Assembly: GCA_022826565.1 (NCBI GenBank) | Contig: JAJDUP010000035.1 | Span: 124,001-188,000 of the forward strand | Length of the DNA stretch: 64,000 nucleotides | DNA from: Gemmatimonadota bacterium | Lineage (GTDB): Bacteria; Gemmatimonadota; Gemmatimonadetes; Longimicrobiales; Gaopeijiaceae | Direction of reading: 5' to 3' | Part shown: in pieces, positions 34,720 through 42,943 of the stretch | Layout: each line of letters opens with the position of its first letter | Position numbering within the stretch: position 1 is the first letter of the stretch | Made by a program: the position numbers and the translations under genes | The notes under the pieces: model-generated | Databases searched by the model: none | Seen by the model: only the letters and a program-made list of their open reading frames with translations | Told to the model about the DNA's origin: nothing

Positions 34720-35619
34720 ATGAACAAGTCATCGGAAAACCGCAAAGTCGTGCTGCCGGGCCCATCGGTCTCCTGCGAGTGGCTGGCCGGGCATCTGGGC
34801 AGCCCCGAAGTCGTCGTCCTCGACGGATCCTGGTACCTCCCCGGGTCCGGCCGCGATCCCGCCGCCGAGTTCGTCGAGCGGCGCATCCCCGGGGCCCGCT
34901 TCCTTGATATCGATAGGTGCAGCGACCCGGACGCGCAGTTGCCGCACACGGTCGCGCCGCCGGAGCACTTCCGCGCCTGCGCCGAGGAGGCCGGCGTGTC
35001 CGACGCATCCGCGGTGGTCATCTACGACGGCTCGGGGGTGAACCTCAGCGCGGCGCGGGTGTGGTGGAACTTCCGCTACTTCGGCCACGACGACGTGGCG
35101 GTGCTGGACGGAGGACTCCGGCGCTGGGTCGCCGCGGGTCATCCCATCGAGTCGGGACCGGCGCTTCGCACGCTCGAGGCCCCCGCGCCCTTCACCCCCG
35201 TCCCCCAGCCGCACCTGATCCGCGATGTCGACGATATCCTGAACGCGATCGGGGCGGACGGCACGCAGATCGTGGACATGCGCCCCCCCGGGCGTTTCGC
35301 GGGGACCGAGCCGGAGCCGCGCGCCGGGCTGCGCGGAGGCCATGTGCCGGAGAGCCGGAACGTCCCCTACGTCGACCTCGTGGACCGCGCGACCGGTCTC
35401 GCGATCGACGCCGAAGCCTTCATGCGGCTGGTGGAGGCGGCAGGCGTCGACCCCGCGAAGGAACTGGTGGGCACCTGCGGATCGGGAACCAGCGCCTGCG
35501 CCTTCGCCTGGCTCATGGCCCGGGCGGGCCACGGCGACGTGGCGATCTACGACGGCTCCTGGTCGGAGTGGGGCGGACGCGCGGACCTGCCGGTCGACAC
35601 GGGACCGCCGGATGGATGA
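34720..35619 (+). CDS. Sulfurtransferase, two rhodanese domains (SseA-like)
   Basis: Thiosulfate/3-mercaptopyruvate sulfurtransferase, 299 aa. Two rhodanese folds are visible: the first (about 15-140) is inactive; the second (about 160-295) has the active cysteine at about 253 in GTCGSGTSA. The CGSGT/CGSGV active loop is typical of mercaptopyruvate sulfurtransferases, which move sulfane sulfur to thiols or cyanide. Segments IPGARFLDID, YDGSGVNLSAARVWW and YDGSWSEWG are conserved family landmarks. Start ATG at 34720 fits the family N-terminus; the much longer open frame upstream is antisense to the lipoprotein gene. Its 3' end overlaps the convergent lipoprotein gene by 73 bases. Cytoplasmic. 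Confidence 0.92.
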   Translation: MNKSSENRKVVLPGPSVSCEWLAGHLGSPEVVVLDGSWYLPGSGRDPAAEFVERRIPGARFLDIDRCSDPDAQLPHTVAPPEHFRACAEEAGVSDASAVVIYDGSGVNLSAARVWWNFRYFGHDDVAVLDGGLRRWVAAGHPIESGPALRTLEAPAPFTPVPQPHLIRDVDDILNAIGADGTQIVDMRPPGRFAGTEPEPRAGLRGGHVPESRNVPYVDLVDRATGLAIDAEAFMRLVEAAGVDPAKELVGTCGSGTSACAFAWLMARAGHGDVAIYDGSWSEWGGRADLPVDTGPPDG

Positions 35620-36044
35620 CCGGGCTGCTTTCGTCCCAGGAAGGTGCCCCGCTGGGGCCCCAGGATCCAGTTGCCGGAAAGGTACTCCCCGTCCCAGGCG
35701 AGCCTGAGGATCAGGGTGCCCTGCGATGCGATCGCCTGAACCGTCATGTGGTCGTCGCCCGCATCCACGTTCACGATGCGGGCCGTGACCGAACCCACGG
35801 TGATCACCCCCGTGTAGGACCCCGGCTCGTCGGGGATGCCGCGGACCTCCATCGTCCCCTCCGAGACCATGCGCTCGCTGGACATGGTCACTTCGTATCC
35901 GCCGGCCGGATCGAAGACCCCGCCGGGCGCGGGCCCGTCTTCCGAACCCGGTGGACTCGAAGCGGTGCAGCCGGCCGCCAGACCGATCGCAAGCAGCGGC
36001 GTCAGCAATCCGCGACCGCCGGCGGCGGCAATCCACCGCCTCAC
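35547..36044 (-). CDS. Small lipoprotein of unknown function
   Basis: 165-aa lipoprotein. The signal ends GLAAGCTAS (cysteine about 23). The mature part is a beta-rich domain: GGYEVTMSSERMVSEGTMEV, SYTGVITVGSVTARIVNVD and TLILRLAWDGEYLSGNWILG. The last pattern, with a GNW-x-L turn, is reminiscent of small lipocalin-like or carboxypeptidase-associated beta domains, but no family is recognised. GTG at 36044 overlaps the TGA of the small membrane-protein gene (GTGA), so they are co-translated. Its C-terminus overlaps the convergent sulfurtransferase gene. Confidence 0.7.
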   Translation of the reverse strand: MRRWIAAAGGRGLLTPLLAIGLAAGCTASSPPGSEDGPAPGGVFDPAGGYEVTMSSERMVSEGTMEVRGIPDEPGSYTGVITVGSVTARIVNVDAGDDHMTVQAIASQGTLILRLAWDGEYLSGNWILGPQRGTFLGRKQPGHPSGGPVSTGRSARPPHSDQEPS

Positions 36045-36304
36045 GGAGCGCCTGCCGGGCCGCGGAAACGGTCCGCGACGGCGTTGTAGACCGACATCGC
36101 CCATTCGCCGACCGCGGACAGAAGGTCCCCCGCCAGGGAGCTGTCCAGCCATCCGAACCACATCGCCACACCTCCGAGGATCACCACCAGGGCGATGATC
36201 TTGAGCGTGATTCGCACGAAGTCCCGGAGCAGCAGCACGACGAGCCCCAGCACGAAGAGCAGGATCAGCGCACCTCCGATCAGCACCGGAATGGATTCGT
36301 TCAT
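36041..36304 (-). CDS. Small two-helix membrane protein
   Basis: 87-aa inner-membrane protein. Two hydrophobic helices (about 6-25 and 31-47), then an amphipathic C-terminal part. The ATG at 36304 was chosen over the longer frame because it starts right at the first helix and lies after the HU terminator. No known domain. Downstream it overlaps the lipoprotein gene (GTGA), suggesting that the two act together at the envelope. Confidence 0.7.
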   Translation of the reverse strand: MNESIPVLIGGALILLFVLGLVVLLLRDFVRITLKIIALVVILGGVAMWFGWLDSSLAGDLLSAVGEWAMSVYNAVADRFRGPAGAP

Positions 36305-36331
36305 CGGGCCGCCTTCAGCCGCGGGGCACGA

Positions 36332-36365
36332 GAAAGGGGCGGCCCCGGCGATCCGGAGCCACCCC
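36332..36365 (-). terminator. Rho-independent terminator after HU
   Basis: An 11-bp stem (36355-36365 with 36336-36346, two G-U pairs in the minus RNA), an 8-base loop and a following TTT. It lies 33 bases beyond the HU stop. Confidence 0.8.
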
Positions 36366-36398
36366 TCATTTCGTCCTTCCTTACTTCGGGCACTGACG

Positions 36399-36683
36399 CT
36401 AGGCGATCCTGTCATTCAGGCTCTTGGCGGCCTTGAAGGCGGGATAGTTCTTTGCAGCGATGGTGATCGATTCGCCGGTCCTGGGGTTGCGCCCCGTACG
36501 AGCCGCCCGCTGGCGCGCCTCGAAGGTGCCGAATCCACCGATCGACACCTTGTCGCCCGCCTGGAGCTGGTCGGCGATGATTCCGAAGACGGGATTGAAG
36601 ATCATCTCCAACACCTCCGCTGACATCGCTTGAGTCAGCCCGGATTTGTTGGCGAGACTCTTGGCCATCTCGGACTTGTTCAT
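36399..36683 (-). CDS. hup: HU-family DNA-binding protein
   Basis: Nucleoid protein, 94 aa, full length for HU/IHF. It has the N-terminal dimer helices, the GDKVSIGGFGTFEARQRAAR signature near 43-62 and the DNA-binding arm GRNPRTGESITIAAKNYPAFKA, where the proline that intercalates into DNA sits in RNP. HU bends and compacts DNA as a dimer. The ATG at 36683 has AAGGAG six bases before it. The gene is single, flanked downstream by a good terminator and upstream by a 17-bp palindrome that could bind a regulator or HU itself. Confidence 0.96.
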   Translation of the reverse strand: MNKSEMAKSLANKSGLTQAMSAEVLEMIFNPVFGIIADQLQAGDKVSIGGFGTFEARQRAARTGRNPRTGESITIAAKNYPAFKAAKSLNDRIA

Positions 36684-36743
36684 TCAAGACTCCTTGGTTG
36701 GTTGCATCTCCGGACTCCGTGCCGAGCCCGGATCGTGAGTAAT

Positions 36744-36760
36744 GCGCGTGGTCCACGCGC
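36744..36760. promoter_or_regulatory. 17-bp palindrome upstream of HU
   Basis: GCGCGTGG (36744-36751) and CCACGCGC (36753-36760) around a single T: perfect 8-bp arms. It lies 61 bases before the HU ATG. A TATACT (36776-36781) next to it could be a -10 element on the plus strand, toward the alcohol dehydrogenase, but no matching -35 is seen. Confidence 0.4.
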
Positions 36761-36970
36761 GCTGAATGGGCCTTGTATACTGTCAATCTGGCTATGCGTT
36801 CCCCGGTTCCCCACCATCACCGCCTCCAAAGTCTGGAGCAAAAGGCGGCGAAAGGGAAGCGTTTGAGGCCAAAAGCGGGGACACGAGGGTGCTGATTGTG
36901 AGGGGTCGAAACGTGACATGGATTCCGGTGCACCGTTGCCCGGGTCCTGTCCCAACAAGGGAGGACCGCC

Positions 36971-38014
36971 TTGAAGGCTGCAATCTACAGGGAGTACCGA
37001 GGCCCCATCGTGATCGAGACCTTTCCGGATCCGGAACCGGCGCCGGACGGAGTCGTCCTCCGCGTGGAGGCCAACGGGGTCTGCCGGAGCGACTGGCACG
37101 GCTGGGTGGGTCACGACCCGGACATCGTGCTCCCTCACGTGCCAGGGCACGAGATCGCGGGGGTCGTGGTGGATGTCGGGCGCGATGTCAGGCGCTGGCG
37201 GAAGGGGGACCGCGTTTCGGTGCCCTTCATTGCCGGGTGCGGACGGTGCCGGCCGTGCCGCGCCGGAAACCAGCAGGTTTGCGCCCATCAGTTCCAGCCC
37301 GGGTTCCACGGCTGGGGCGGATTCGCCGACCTGGTGGCGCTCCGTCAGGCCGACCTCACCCTCGCGCCCCTGCCGGACGACCTCGGATTCGTCACGGCCG
37401 CCAGTCTGGGTTGTCGCTTCGCGACTTCCTTCCGGGCTGTGCAGGCGCAGGGACGGGTGACCGCGGGTGACTGGGTGGCGATTCACGGGTGCGGCGGGGT
37501 CGGTCTGTCGGCCGTAATGATTGCGCGCGCTCTGGGCGCCAACGTGGTGGCGGTGGACATCCGCGAGGAGGCGCTCGCGATGGCGCGGGATCTCGGGGCG
37601 GTCGCGGCCGTCAATGCGGCCGACTCACCGGATGTCCCCGAAGAGATCCACAGCATCACGGGCGGCGGCGCGCACGCCTCCATCGACGCCCTGGGCCACC
37701 CGGACACCTGCTTCAACTCGGTGGCCTCCCTCCGCCGCCGCGGACGGCACGTTCAGGTGGGGCTGATGACCGGCGACCACCGCAACGCCCCCGTCCCCAT
37801 GGACCGGGTCATCGCCTGGGAGCTGGAAATGGTGGGCAGCCACGGCCTGCAGGCATGGGAGTACGACAGGATGCTCCGAATGGTCGCCTCCGGCTTCGTC
37901 GACCTCGACAGGCTGGTGACCCGCACGGTGACCCTCGAGGAGGGCATCGACGTGCTGACCGGGATGGACGACTACACGGTGGACGGGGTCGTCGTCATCG
38001 ACCGCTTCGGGTAG
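36971..38014 (+). CDS. Zinc-dependent alcohol dehydrogenase (MDR family)
   Basis: NAD(P)-dependent medium-chain dehydrogenase, 347 aa. Catalytic-zinc ligands are the cysteine of NGVCRSDWHGW (about 37) and GHE (about 59-61). The structural-zinc loop has CGRCRPCRAGNQQVC (about 90-104), and the Rossmann motif GCGGVGLSAVMIA is near 176. The substrate is not predictable; secondary or polyhydroxy alcohols are typical of the group. Start is TTG at 36971 with GGGAGG about seven bases before it. Convergent with the metalloprotease gene (31-base gap). A small nested hairpin (36827-36853) precedes it. Confidence 0.93.
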   Translation: MKAAIYREYRGPIVIETFPDPEPAPDGVVLRVEANGVCRSDWHGWVGHDPDIVLPHVPGHEIAGVVVDVGRDVRRWRKGDRVSVPFIAGCGRCRPCRAGNQQVCAHQFQPGFHGWGGFADLVALRQADLTLAPLPDDLGFVTAASLGCRFATSFRAVQAQGRVTAGDWVAIHGCGGVGLSAVMIARALGANVVAVDIREEALAMARDLGAVAAVNAADSPDVPEEIHSITGGGAHASIDALGHPDTCFNSVASLRRRGRHVQVGLMTGDHRNAPVPMDRVIAWELEMVGSHGLQAWEYDRMLRMVASGFVDLDRLVTRTVTLEEGIDVLTGMDDYTVDGVVVIDRFG

Positions 38015-38045
38015 TCGCCACCCCCATCGCGCCGCGCGGCAGGGC

Positions 38046-40607
38046 TCACCGCTCCTCGAAGGTGCACAGCGGACCCGTCCAGCTGGTCCAGGTATCGATC
38101 CAGTCGCGGGCCGGGGTGCCGATGGGCGCGCCCGGCGGCGCCTGCTGGGTGACGATCGGCGCCCAGGCCTCGTGGGGCCGGTCCTCGAAGCGGGCGATGT
38201 CGGCGGCGAGCAGCGCGAAGTGCGCGGCGATCGCGTCGCCGCCCGCCGCGCGGCCCCGCGCCGCCTCCCGCAGCTGCCCAAGCTGCTGTGACGCGACCGC
38301 CCTCACCTGGGGCATCGCCGCACCGCCCGCCAGGCGCATCAGCCCGTCCGCGACCACCCGTCCGACCGCGCGCCGCACCTCCGCCTCGTAGCGCGTGTCG
38401 CCGGCGGCCGGGTCCCCCACGGCCACCAGGGCGCCGATCACATCCTCTAGACCCGGCAGCGACGCGTCGAGCGTGTTCTGCTCCAGCAGCCGCGCCGCGC
38501 GGCTCGGGTTGAACACCTCGCCCACCACGTGGCCCGTCGCGACCACCGCCGGCGAGATCGCGTCGAACGTGGATCCCGTGTAGCGCGGGAAGAGCTCCCG
38601 GGTGCGGCCGTAGCCGGCGGGCCGCGGCGGCAGCCGGTCGAGCACCGTGGCCGGGATGGTCAGTTCGGCGGGCTGAATGGCACGCACCAGCCCATCGAGG
38701 GCGCGCTGCTGCTCCGCGGCCGAGGCCGGGCGCACGGGGTCCATCCCGTCGCCGCGCGTGGCGTACGTGTAGTGAGCGCCGCCGAGCACCGAGGCCGCGG
38801 CGGTCACCTGGTAGCGGTGGTGCAGGTACAGCGGGACCAGCACCTCCTCCATCTGCGCCATCGGACGCCCGGTGCGGATCGCCCGCTCCCCGAAGCGATC
38901 GAGGGCGGCCCTGCGCACGTCGAGCATGCGGTCCAGCTCCGCACCCGCGTCCGTCCCGTTGGACCACTGATCGACTCGCGCGTGCGCGGACACGTCCTGG
39001 TTGGAGAAGTAGCGGATGTCGTCCTCCCACGCCTCCTCGAGGATGCGGTCCAGCTCCGCCTTCTCGTCGGTGCCGGGCGGGAAGTGCGAGTACCCGTAGC
39101 GGACCGCGACCTTGTCCCACTCGCCGATGTCGACGTCGTAGACCTCCGAGTAGTCGAAGTCGGTGCCGTCGTGGGTGATGAGCGGGTGCGGGTAGTCGAG
39201 GACCGAGATCCGGCCCAGGTCGCTGTCGTAGTAGTTGTGGCCCAGGCCGATGGTGTGTCCGACTTCGTGCGCCGAGAGCTGACGGATGCGCGCCAGCGCC
39301 CACTCCGCGAGCCCGGCGGGGTCTTCGTCGCCGTTCTCGTAGGGAGCCAGCAGGCCCTCGGCGATCAGGTAGTCCTGGCGGACCCGCAGCGAGCCCAGGG
39401 TGACGTTGCCCTTGAGGATTTCACCGGTGCGGGGATCGGTGATCGAGCCGCCCGTGCTCCAGCCCCGGGTCGAGCGGTGGACCCAGTTGATGACGTTGTA
39501 GCGGACATCGTGGCTGCTGACGTCCTCGGGACGGATCTCGACCTGGAAAGCGTCGATGAACCCCGCCGCCTCGAAGGCCTGGTTCCACCAGCGGGCGCCG
39601 TCCAGCAGGGCGGAGCGCACCGGTTCGGGCGTTCCCGGATCGAGATAGTAGACGATCGGCTCGACGGGTTCGCTCATCGCCGCCGTCGGGTCCCGCTTCT
39701 CCAGACGGTGGCGCCGTATGAAGCGCTGGGTCATCGGAGCACCGAGCGGGGCCGAGTAGTCCTGGAAGGTCATGCCGCCGTAACCCGCCCTGGAGTCGTA
39801 CGCGCGCGGTGTGTACTCGCCCAGTTCGGGCAGCTTGATGAAGGAGTGATGCATGCGGACCGTGGCCGCCGCACCGGAAGCCGCGACGTTGGACACGCCT
39901 TCGAACGCGCCGCCGCCCCCGCCGAAGAAGCCGCCGCCCTGTCCCCCACCCTGCCGCACGAACGTCAGCGAGGCCTCCATCTCGGTGTTCTCGGGAAAGT
40001 TCATCACCATCGGCAGGTACACCGCGCTGCGGCTGGCATCCAGGCGGTACGTCCCTGGCCGCATGCGCCCGGCGAACCCGGCGATGTCCTGCATGAGGAA
40101 GGGGGTGAAGTCGATCAGCACCCGGTCACCGGTCGCGGCGGCGGCATCGAATCCCCACAGCGTCGAGGGTGCGAAGGCGTCCTCCACCGCCTTGCGCTCG
40201 GCGGGGTTGTCGCTCGACGCGCGGAAGCGGTAGTTCGGCTGCGTCATCATGACCTTGGGGCCGATGCGCTGGAAGCGGACGACGCGTGAGCCGGCAAGCT
40301 GGCCGCGGTCGATGCCGATGTCGTTGGAGCCGAGCCCCGCGCCGATCCCCGACGCGTGGAGGACATCGGTGTCCCACTGGTCGATTTCAAGCCAGATGCG
40401 GCCGCCCGCGTCGTCCCAGTACATGGGGAGGAAGCCGTCCATTAGCTCCATCGAGGCGGTTCGCTCCTCTATGGTGGGGAGGGGGGCGGGTTCGCCCGTG
40501 CCGCGCTGGGCGGCCAGGGGAGTGGCCGCGGTGGCGGTGGCGGTGAGCGCCGCGAGGGCGAGGGGGGTGGCCGTCGCTCGCATCGGCCGGATCCAGGTGG
40601 TCTTCAT
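38046..40607 (-). CDS. Secreted zinc-dependent metalloprotease (DUF4953/DUF5117 type)
   Basis: Exported protease, 853 aa. A signal peptide (ends near PLAAQRG, about 34) precedes a long N-terminal region of the DUF5117/5118 kind and a metzincin-like catalytic domain with HEVGHTIGLGHNY (about 448-460). The downstream turn is SVLDYP, where relatives mostly have SVMDYP, so the Met-turn methionine is replaced by leucine. A glycine-rich loop (GGGQGGGFFGGGGG, about 220-235) is inserted in the N-terminal region. The ATG at 40607 has AGAGGA upstream. Located 33 bases after the aminotransferase gene, at the end of the run of LPS-related genes, but a functional link is not obvious. Probably degrades peptides outside the inner membrane. 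Confidence 0.88.
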   Translation of the reverse strand: MKTTWIRPMRATATPLALAALTATATAATPLAAQRGTGEPAPLPTIEERTASMELMDGFLPMYWDDAGGRIWLEIDQWDTDVLHASGIGAGLGSNDIGIDRGQLAGSRVVRFQRIGPKVMMTQPNYRFRASSDNPAERKAVEDAFAPSTLWGFDAAAATGDRVLIDFTPFLMQDIAGFAGRMRPGTYRLDASRSAVYLPMVMNFPENTEMEASLTFVRQGGGQGGGFFGGGGGAFEGVSNVAASGAAATVRMHHSFIKLPELGEYTPRAYDSRAGYGGMTFQDYSAPLGAPMTQRFIRRHRLEKRDPTAAMSEPVEPIVYYLDPGTPEPVRSALLDGARWWNQAFEAAGFIDAFQVEIRPEDVSSHDVRYNVINWVHRSTRGWSTGGSITDPRTGEILKGNVTLGSLRVRQDYLIAEGLLAPYENGDEDPAGLAEWALARIRQLSAHEVGHTIGLGHNYYDSDLGRISVLDYPHPLITHDGTDFDYSEVYDVDIGEWDKVAVRYGYSHFPPGTDEKAELDRILEEAWEDDIRYFSNQDVSAHARVDQWSNGTDAGAELDRMLDVRRAALDRFGERAIRTGRPMAQMEEVLVPLYLHHRYQVTAAASVLGGAHYTYATRGDGMDPVRPASAAEQQRALDGLVRAIQPAELTIPATVLDRLPPRPAGYGRTRELFPRYTGSTFDAISPAVVATGHVVGEVFNPSRAARLLEQNTLDASLPGLEDVIGALVAVGDPAAGDTRYEAEVRRAVGRVVADGLMRLAGGAAMPQVRAVASQQLGQLREAARGRAAGGDAIAAHFALLAADIARFEDRPHEAWAPIVTQQAPPGAPIGTPARDWIDTWTSWTGPLCTFEER

Positions 40608-40640
40608 CGTCTTCGGTCCTCTTCGGGGTGATACTTAACA

Positions 40641-41825
40641 TTATTGTTTAGTGTCTACGTTTTCTCGGCGCATCACCGGCCGCGGCCCAGACAGCAGGGC
40701 CGCCACCGCGTCGGCCAGGCGTTCCATCTCTTCGTGCGTGTTGTAGAGGTGCGGCGAGATCCGGACGCGGCCTCTCCGCAGCGACACAACCGCTCCGGCT
40801 TCCGTCAGCCCGTCGAGCAGCTCCTCATCGCCCAGGTCGGGGTGGCGGAAGGTCAATATGTGGCGGCGCAGCGCGGGCTCGGGCGCAACCTCGCAGCCGA
40901 GGGCCTCCAGACGGTCGGCCAGATCGGCGATCAGCGAACACACGTGCGCGGCAATTGTGTCGATCCCCACCTCTTCCAGCAACGCGAGAATCGCCGAGAA
41001 TCCCGCAATCAGCGGGTAGGCCAGGCTGCCCTCCTCATAGCGGCCGGCGTTGTCGAGCAGCTCGAAGTGCACCCGGTCGAAGTTGAAGTTGTCGGTCGTG
41101 CTCCTCCAGCCCACGAGCGGCGGGCGGATGCGCGTGACGACCGAGCGATCGACGAAGACCGCGCCGATTCCCATGATCCCGAGCATCCACTTGTGGCTGT
41201 CGGCCGACAGGAAGTGGACGCCGGACGCCTTCACGTCGGTGGGTAGCGCGCCGACCGTCTGGATGCCGTCGACGCAGAGTAGCACGCCGCGCTCGCGGCA
41301 CAGCGCGCCGAGGCCGGTGAGGTCGGTGACGGCTCCGCTGGCGTACTGGGCCGAACTCACCGCCAGGACGCGTGTATCGCTTGTGAGCACACGAGCGGCG
41401 GCCTCGACGGTCACCGTGCCGGACTCCCCCGCTTGAATCACGTCCATCGCCGCGATGCCCCGCCGGTCCAGGTCGATCCAGGGGTAGACGTTGGAGGGAT
41501 ACTCGACCGAGGCGCCGACGGCGACCCGGTCGCCCGGCTGCCAGTCCAGCCCCGCCGCGAAGAGCGACAGTCCGTGCGAGGTGTTGCGGACGAAGGCGAC
41601 CTCGTCCCACTCGCACCCGACCAGGCGCGCGAACCGCTCCCGGCACTCATCGGCCAGCGACTCCCAGTCGTCGAAGCTGGGGCGGCCGACCTTCGCCAGC
41701 ATGTCCATGAAGCCGTGCACGGCCTCGACGGTGCGCGTCGACGTGGGCGCGACACCTGCGTGGTTCAGGAAGATGTGGGTGCGCGAGACGGGGAACTCGT
41801 CCCGATAGGAGTGCAGTGGTTTCAT
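40641..41825 (-). CDS. Class V aminotransferase (cysteine desulfurase/isopenicillin-N epimerase-like)
   Basis: PLP enzyme of fold type I, class V, 394 aa. Landmarks: FLNHAGVAPTS at the start, FVRNTSHGLS, CVDGIQTVG with the PLP-nitrogen aspartate, the Schiff-base lysine in SADSHKWMLG (about 215), and YEEGSLAYPLI. The group includes cysteine desulfurases, kynureninases and epimerases; the missing conserved desulfurase cysteine loop argues against SufS/IscS. The ATG at 41825 overlaps the stop of the GT4 gene (ATGA), so it is expressed with the glycosyltransferases and might make or modify an amino sugar or amino-acid decoration. That role is inferred. Cytoplasmic. Confidence 0.85.
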   Translation of the reverse strand: MKPLHSYRDEFPVSRTHIFLNHAGVAPTSTRTVEAVHGFMDMLAKVGRPSFDDWESLADECRERFARLVGCEWDEVAFVRNTSHGLSLFAAGLDWQPGDRVAVGASVEYPSNVYPWIDLDRRGIAAMDVIQAGESGTVTVEAAARVLTSDTRVLAVSSAQYASGAVTDLTGLGALCRERGVLLCVDGIQTVGALPTDVKASGVHFLSADSHKWMLGIMGIGAVFVDRSVVTRIRPPLVGWRSTTDNFNFDRVHFELLDNAGRYEEGSLAYPLIAGFSAILALLEEVGIDTIAAHVCSLIADLADRLEALGCEVAPEPALRRHILTFRHPDLGDEELLDGLTEAGAVVSLRRGRVRISPHLYNTHEEMERLADAVAALLSGPRPVMRRENVDTKQ

Positions 41826-42943
41826 TGGCTGTTCGGGTTGCGGTGTCGTCCTCGTCTGTGCGCCTGCACGACGCTGCGGTAGACATCCAGGTTGCCCTCG
41901 ACCATCGCATCTACGGAAAAGTGGGATTCGATCCGCTCGCGGGCGCGCCTTCCCATTGCGCGGGCGGCATCGGAGTCCTGCAGCAGCCGTGCGATGGCGT
42001 CCGCCACGGCTCCCGCGTCGCCGGGCGGACAGAGGATCCCCGTTCTGCCGTCTTCGATGACTTCGGGAATCCCTCCGGCCTTGCCACCCACGACCGGGAC
42101 GCCTGCGGCACCGGCTTGCAGTGCGGCAACGCCCAGGCCTTCCTGCAGCGCGGGGTGCACGGAGAAGTCGAAGGAGCCCAGCCACTCGTGCAGGTCGTCA
42201 CGGAAACCCGCGAAGCGGATCTGATCGGCGACGCCCGCGGCTTCCGCCAGGGCGGCGACGTTGGCACGCATCGGACCCCGTCCGAAGAGGACGATCGACG
42301 GCCTCACGCCGCGGCCCTTCAGAATCGACAGCGCGTGCACCAGGACCCAGTGACCCTTGCGGGGGACGAACTGGGCGACCATCGCGCCCGCCGGAGCGCC
42401 CGGCTCCAGTGCGAATTCCTCGTCGCGCTCGGCGGCTGCGCGCGGGGTCAGCCACTTGCTCGCGTCGACCGCGGAGTGCACCAGCGAGATCTTCTCACGC
42501 GGCACGCCCTGGTCGGCCAGCACGTCGCGCACGGCACCCGAGATGGCGACGATGCGCCGGTAGAGCCGGTACTTCGCGCCGACCAGCCACCCCACATCGC
42601 GGTTGTCCACCCGGCGCGTCAGTACGACCGGCGCGCGGATCGCGGCCGCGGCTACCCCGCCGAGTGTGTCGGCGCCGCGGCGCGAGTGCAGGTGCACCAC
42701 CTCGACATCGGGCCGGCTGAAGCGCCACGCCATCTTGCCGAGGGCGAGGACGTCACCCTCTCCGCGGTAGCGGAACTCCTCCACGCGCAGCCACCGCTGC
42801 CGGGCCGCTTCCGCGATCTCGGAGCCGCGCGGCACCATCAGGACCGACTTGACGCCCCGCTCTTCCAGGCCCTGCGCGAGGTAGAGCACCTGGAGGGCGC
42901 CGCCGTAGAGGTGGCGGCCGGTCTCGACATGGATCACGCTCAC
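41822..42943 (-). CDS. Glycosyltransferase family 4
   Basis: GT-B retaining glycosyltransferase, 373 aa. The N-terminal domain starts VSVIHVETGRHLYGGALQV split around the conserved GG; the C-terminal donor domain has VAQFVPRKGHWVLVHAL, ILFGRGPMR and the EGLGVAALQAGAAGVPVVG acidic motif near 275-295. It uses a nucleotide sugar and probably builds LPS core or another surface glycan. Start is GTG at 42943, overlapping the GT9 stop (GTGA); the frame further upstream is a shadow of GT9. Middle gene of an operon GT9-GT4-aminotransferase. Confidence 0.88.
   Translation of the reverse strand: MSVIHVETGRHLYGGALQVLYLAQGLEERGVKSVLMVPRGSEIAEAARQRWLRVEEFRYRGEGDVLALGKMAWRFSRPDVEVVHLHSRRGADTLGGVAAAAIRAPVVLTRRVDNRDVGWLVGAKYRLYRRIVAISGAVRDVLADQGVPREKISLVHSAVDASKWLTPRAAAERDEEFALEPGAPAGAMVAQFVPRKGHWVLVHALSILKGRGVRPSIVLFGRGPMRANVAALAEAAGVADQIRFAGFRDDLHEWLGSFDFSVHPALQEGLGVAALQAGAAGVPVVGGKAGGIPEVIEDGRTGILCPPGDAGAVADAIARLLQDSDAARAMGRRARERIESHFSVDAMVEGNLDVYRSVVQAHRRGRHRNPNSQ

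Noticed and set aside
40635-40650. AT-rich near-palindrome TTAACA-TTAT-TGTTTA before the metalloprotease
   Set aside because: Its second half is the last codons and stop of the aminotransferase gene; arms match only 5 of 6.
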